A DNA stretch of 7,063 bases, from the NCBI GenBank assembly GCA_946887025.1, contig CAMPJY010000127.1:1-7063 (forward strand), given 5' to 3'. Positions 5,377 through 7,063 of the stretch are shown here, one piece after another. The stretch comes from an uncultured Salinimicrobium sp. GTDB taxonomy: Bacteria > Bacteroidota > Bacteroidia > Flavobacteriales > Flavobacteriaceae. Under the pieces are notes generated by a model. The model had not been told where the DNA came from. It was given only the letters and a program-made list of their open reading frames with translations, and did not search any database. Within the stretch, counting starts at the first letter, position 1. Each line of letters begins with the position of its first letter. The position numbers and the translations under genes are program-made.

Positions 5377-5772
5377 CTACCGCACCACTACTCCCTTCTT
5401 CCCCATCACCGGAACCTCCTGTGTGGTGTTCTCATTAATGGAATTTTTCCTAAAGACAAACTTCTTGTGCAGCATCTTTCCTTCAGCAAAAAAGGATACG
5501 GAAAACTCATTATTCAGGGCCAGCACCTCATCCTGCAGGAATTCCACCTTCGCAAAAGACTTCGGGGGCAGCTCCTTCAGGGAATGTCGCATGGTGGAAG
5601 TAGCCTGGCTGTCGCTGTAGCCCCGGGTTACGATCAGGACCGTATCGATGGGAGTCTCCCCCTCATTTACCAGATAAGCATTCCAGTCCATGCTGCGGAA
5701 ATCCTCATTCTTCTCCCGCACGACTGCCATAAAAACATGCTTTACCTCGGGAATTTCAATATCTTCTTTCAT
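5377..5772 (-). CDS. Conserved-looking hypothetical protein in the pheS operon
   Basis: A 131-residue protein I cannot assign to a named family. It has no signal peptide or membrane segment. It looks like a mixed alpha/beta soluble domain: an acidic start (MKEDIEIPEVKHVFMAVV), then DWNAYLVNEGETPIDTVLIVTRGYSD (about 29-54), a STMRHSLKELPPKSFAKVEF stretch, LNNEFSVSFF, and a basic KKFVFRKNSIN near the C-terminus. Alternating hydrophobic strands and codon usage like its neighbours suggest a real gene. It begins 20 bp after the stop of the small membrane protein gene, which is itself coupled to pheS, so it is probably the last gene of that operon. From memory, similar uncharacterised proteins occur near pheS in other Flavobacteriia; this was not checked. 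Confidence 0.75.
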   Translation of the reverse strand: MKEDIEIPEVKHVFMAVVREKNEDFRSMDWNAYLVNEGETPIDTVLIVTRGYSDSQATSTMRHSLKELPPKSFAKVEFLQDEVLALNNEFSVSFFAEGKMLHKKFVFRKNSINENTTQEVPVMGKKGVVVR

Positions 5773-5792
5773 AAAACCAATTGGCCTTGAGT

Positions 5793-5960
5793 TTAATCCA
5801 GCTTATCCTTCACTTTGTGGTACAACCAGAAAAGCACTCCCGCAGCCACCAGAAACAACACGGCGCCGACAGCGAATTCAAGTATTTCTGCTACCAGGGT
5901 CAGGGCGAGGATGACTCCGAGAACAATAATGGCAAGAATGATGATCCCAACTTTTTTCAT
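5793..5960 (-). CDS. Small two-helix membrane protein coupled to pheS
   Basis: A 55-residue protein starting [19 protein letters not shown]. Residues 4-24 and 28-47 form two hydrophobic segments separated by the short acidic turn AEILE, and the C-terminus YHKVKDKLD is charged. It is therefore probably an integral inner-membrane hairpin with its lysine-rich ends in the cytoplasm. Its ATG overlaps the pheS stop by 4 bases (ATGA), a strong sign of translational coupling. Function is unknown; no family was recognised. It is short enough to be missed by gene callers. The hydrophobic pattern could also be read as a lone signal anchor, but two segments fit better. Confidence 0.75.
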   Translation of the reverse strand: MKKVGIIILAIIVLGVILALTLVAEILEFAVGAVLFLVAAGVLFWLYHKVKDKLD

Positions 5961-6976
5961 ATAGAAGATTTAAACTGTTCCAGAAACCTTAGATCGTTTT
6001 CATAGAACATGCGGATATCCCCGATCTGGTACAACAGCATGGCAATCCGTTCAATTCCCATTCCGAAGGCAAAACCTGAGTATTCAGCAGGATCTATGTT
6101 GCAATTGCTCAGCACATTCGGGTCCACCATCCCGCAGCCCATGATCTCCAGCCAGCCGGTTCCCTTGGTGATGCGATAATCCGTTTCTGTTTCCAGGCCC
6201 CAGTAGATATCCACCTCGGCACTGGGTTCGGTAAACGGGAAATAAGACGGGCGGAGCCTGATCTTCGATTTTCCGAACAATTGCTTAGTAAAGTACAACA
6301 AAGTTTGCTTTAAATCTGCAAAGGACACGTTTTTATCTATATACAGCCCTTCCACCTGATGGAAGATACAGTGGGAACGCGCCGAGATGGCTTCGTTCCT
6401 GAACACCCTTCCCGGGGAAATGGTCCGGATAGGCGGCTGGTTGTTCTCCATATACCGCACCTGCACGGAAGAGGTGTGGGTACGCAGCAGCACATCGGGA
6501 TTCGTCTGGATGAAGAAGGTATCCTGCATATCCCTCGCCGGATGGTATTCCGGAAGGTTCAGGGCAGTGAAGTTATGCCAGTCGTCCTCCATTTCGGGGC
6601 CTTCGGAAACGTTGAACCCGATATTGGAGAAGATCTCGATGATCTGGTTCTTCACGATGGAGATAGGATGTCGTGCCCCGATCTCCACAGGCTCCCCAGG
6701 ACGCGTCAGATCCCCGTAGACGCCTTTTTCCTCCACTTTGCTCTCCAGGTACTCCTTCAGCTGCTCCACCTTCTCCTGGGCCGCATTTTTGAGGGTGTTG
6801 ATAGACTGCCCGAATTCCTTCTTCTGCTCGTTGGGTACATTCCTGAATTCCGCAAAGAAATCGTTCAGGATGCCTTTCTTTCCCAGGAACCGGATCCTGA
6901 AATTTTCAACCTCCTCCTTCGTCTGCGCCTGAAAAGCATCAATTTCAGCAATGTAATCCTTGATCTTGTCTACCAT
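5957..6976 (-). CDS. pheS: Phenylalanyl-tRNA synthetase alpha subunit
   Basis: A 339-residue PheS, the catalytic subunit of the alpha2-beta2 class II enzyme that charges tRNA-Phe. Residues 1-85 form the N-terminal coiled-coil arm that contacts tRNA. The catalytic domain has motif 1 around [11 protein letters not shown] (120-130), motif 2 at [20 protein letters not shown] (191-210), [12 protein letters not shown] (246-257), and motif 3 at [11 protein letters not shown] (301-311). Ala303 lines up with E. coli Ala294, the residue that sets amino-acid pocket size, so specificity should be normal. pheT is not adjacent; it must lie elsewhere. The stop overlaps the start of the small membrane protein gene by 4 bases. 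An exact TAnnTTTG box lies 22 nt upstream of the ATG. Confidence 0.96.
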   Translation of the reverse strand: MVDKIKDYIAEIDAFQAQTKEEVENFRIRFLGKKGILNDFFAEFRNVPNEQKKEFGQSINTLKNAAQEKVEQLKEYLESKVEEKGVYGDLTRPGEPVEIGARHPISIVKNQIIEIFSNIGFNVSEGPEMEDDWHNFTALNLPEYHPARDMQDTFFIQTNPDVLLRTHTSSVQVRYMENNQPPIRTISPGRVFRNEAISARSHCIFHQVEGLYIDKNVSFADLKQTLLYFTKQLFGKSKIRLRPSYFPFTEPSAEVDIYWGLETETDYRITKGTGWLEIMGCGMVDPNVLSNCNIDPAEYSGFAFGMGIERIAMLLYQIGDIRMFYENDLRFLEQFKSSI

Positions 6977-6998
6977 GGGTGTGTTTCTTTAGGAATGG

Positions 6999-7006
6999 CA
7001 AATTTA
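6999..7006 (-). promoter_or_regulatory. pheS promoter, -7 box
   Basis: On the minus strand TAAATTTG is an exact TAnnTTTG match ending 22 nt before the pheS ATG. A TTG lies 14 bp further upstream, shorter than the usual 17-23 bp spacing, so the -33 element is uncertain. The box sits at the edge of a degenerate 7-bp periodic sequence (7003-7037). Confidence 0.6.
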
Positions 7007-7037
7007 GAAAATTCAAATTTCAAAATCCCAGATTCCA
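7003..7037. repeat. Degenerate 7-bp periodic repeat upstream of pheS
   Basis: Cut into sevens, the plus strand reads TTTAGAA, AATTCAA, ATTTCAA, AATCCCA, GATTCCA. Position 3 is always T, position 7 always A and position 5 C in four of five, consistent with a decayed tandem array of an AATTCCA-like heptad. It overlaps the region where upstream promoter contacts for pheS would be expected. Confidence 0.4.
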
Positions 7038-7063
7038 TAATTTAATAAGGTGCCTATAGGGCC

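Noticed and set aside
5320..5790. 156-codon plus-strand open frame across the palindrome and opposite the 131-residue hypothetical gene
   Set aside because: It begins in the repeat and then runs antisense; the minus-strand protein has better composition, a start placed just after the upstream gene and operon context.
6359..7045. 228-codon plus-strand open frame opposite pheS
   Set aside because: It is a shadow of pheS and rich in Leu, His, Val and Arg; all class II synthetase motifs are on the minus strand.
7053..7060. CCTATAGG palindrome at the right edge
   Set aside because: Eight bases at the window end with no extendable stem; too short to support any call.

Overview
The window looks like chromosomal housekeeping DNA from a member of the Bacteroidota, most likely class Flavobacteriia. 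The basis is family resemblance of the proteins from memory (GpsA, PheS, NadD, YicC), near absence of Shine-Dalgarno sequences, promoter boxes of the Bacteroidota type TAnnTTTG 16-22 nt before several start codons, and palindromic and heptameric intergenic repeats of a kind common in this phylum. Genus cannot be assigned. No CRISPR array, tRNA, rRNA, transposase or phage gene was seen.

Layout. (1) 1-78: a cluster of small hairpins at the left edge. (2) 79-561, minus: a hotdog-fold acyl-CoA thioesterase, divergent from (3) 695-2720, plus: a tightly overlapping operon yicC-gmk-nadD (RNase-like YicC, guanylate kinase, nicotinate-nucleotide adenylyltransferase), with a perfect 26-bp palindrome in the divergent gap. 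(4) 2737-3234, minus: a BON-LysM protein closely resembling E. coli Kbp/YgaU, convergent with nadD. (5) 3235-3596: a 362-bp gap holding a strong intrinsic terminator that works only on the minus strand and has no visible gene in front of it, an A-rich stretch, and the gpsA promoter. (6) 3597-4601, plus: gpsA, glycerol-3-phosphate dehydrogenase, followed directly by a 7-bp tandem repeat array and a second repeat array. (7) 4735-5190, plus: a DUF1801 protein. (8) 5191-5376: a convergent gap containing a REPIN-like inverted pair of palindromes. (9) 5377-6976, minus: pheS, a 55-residue two-helix membrane protein and a 131-residue hypothetical protein in one operon.

The coding genes serve nucleotide (gmk), NAD (nadD), phospholipid-precursor (gpsA) and tRNA-charging (pheS) metabolism and are individually ordinary. 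The unexplained signal lies between genes. There are four related palindromic copies whose arms change in a base-pair-preserving way, two of them facing each other as a 143-bp REPIN-like element. There is a heptad array whose two unit types are complementary to each other. There is also an orphan minus-strand terminator whose G-U pairs show which strand is transcribed. No new defence or mobile system is visible; the best candidates for something undescribed are the possible small RNA or attenuator upstream of the Kbp-like gene and the conserved-looking small membrane protein coupled to pheS.
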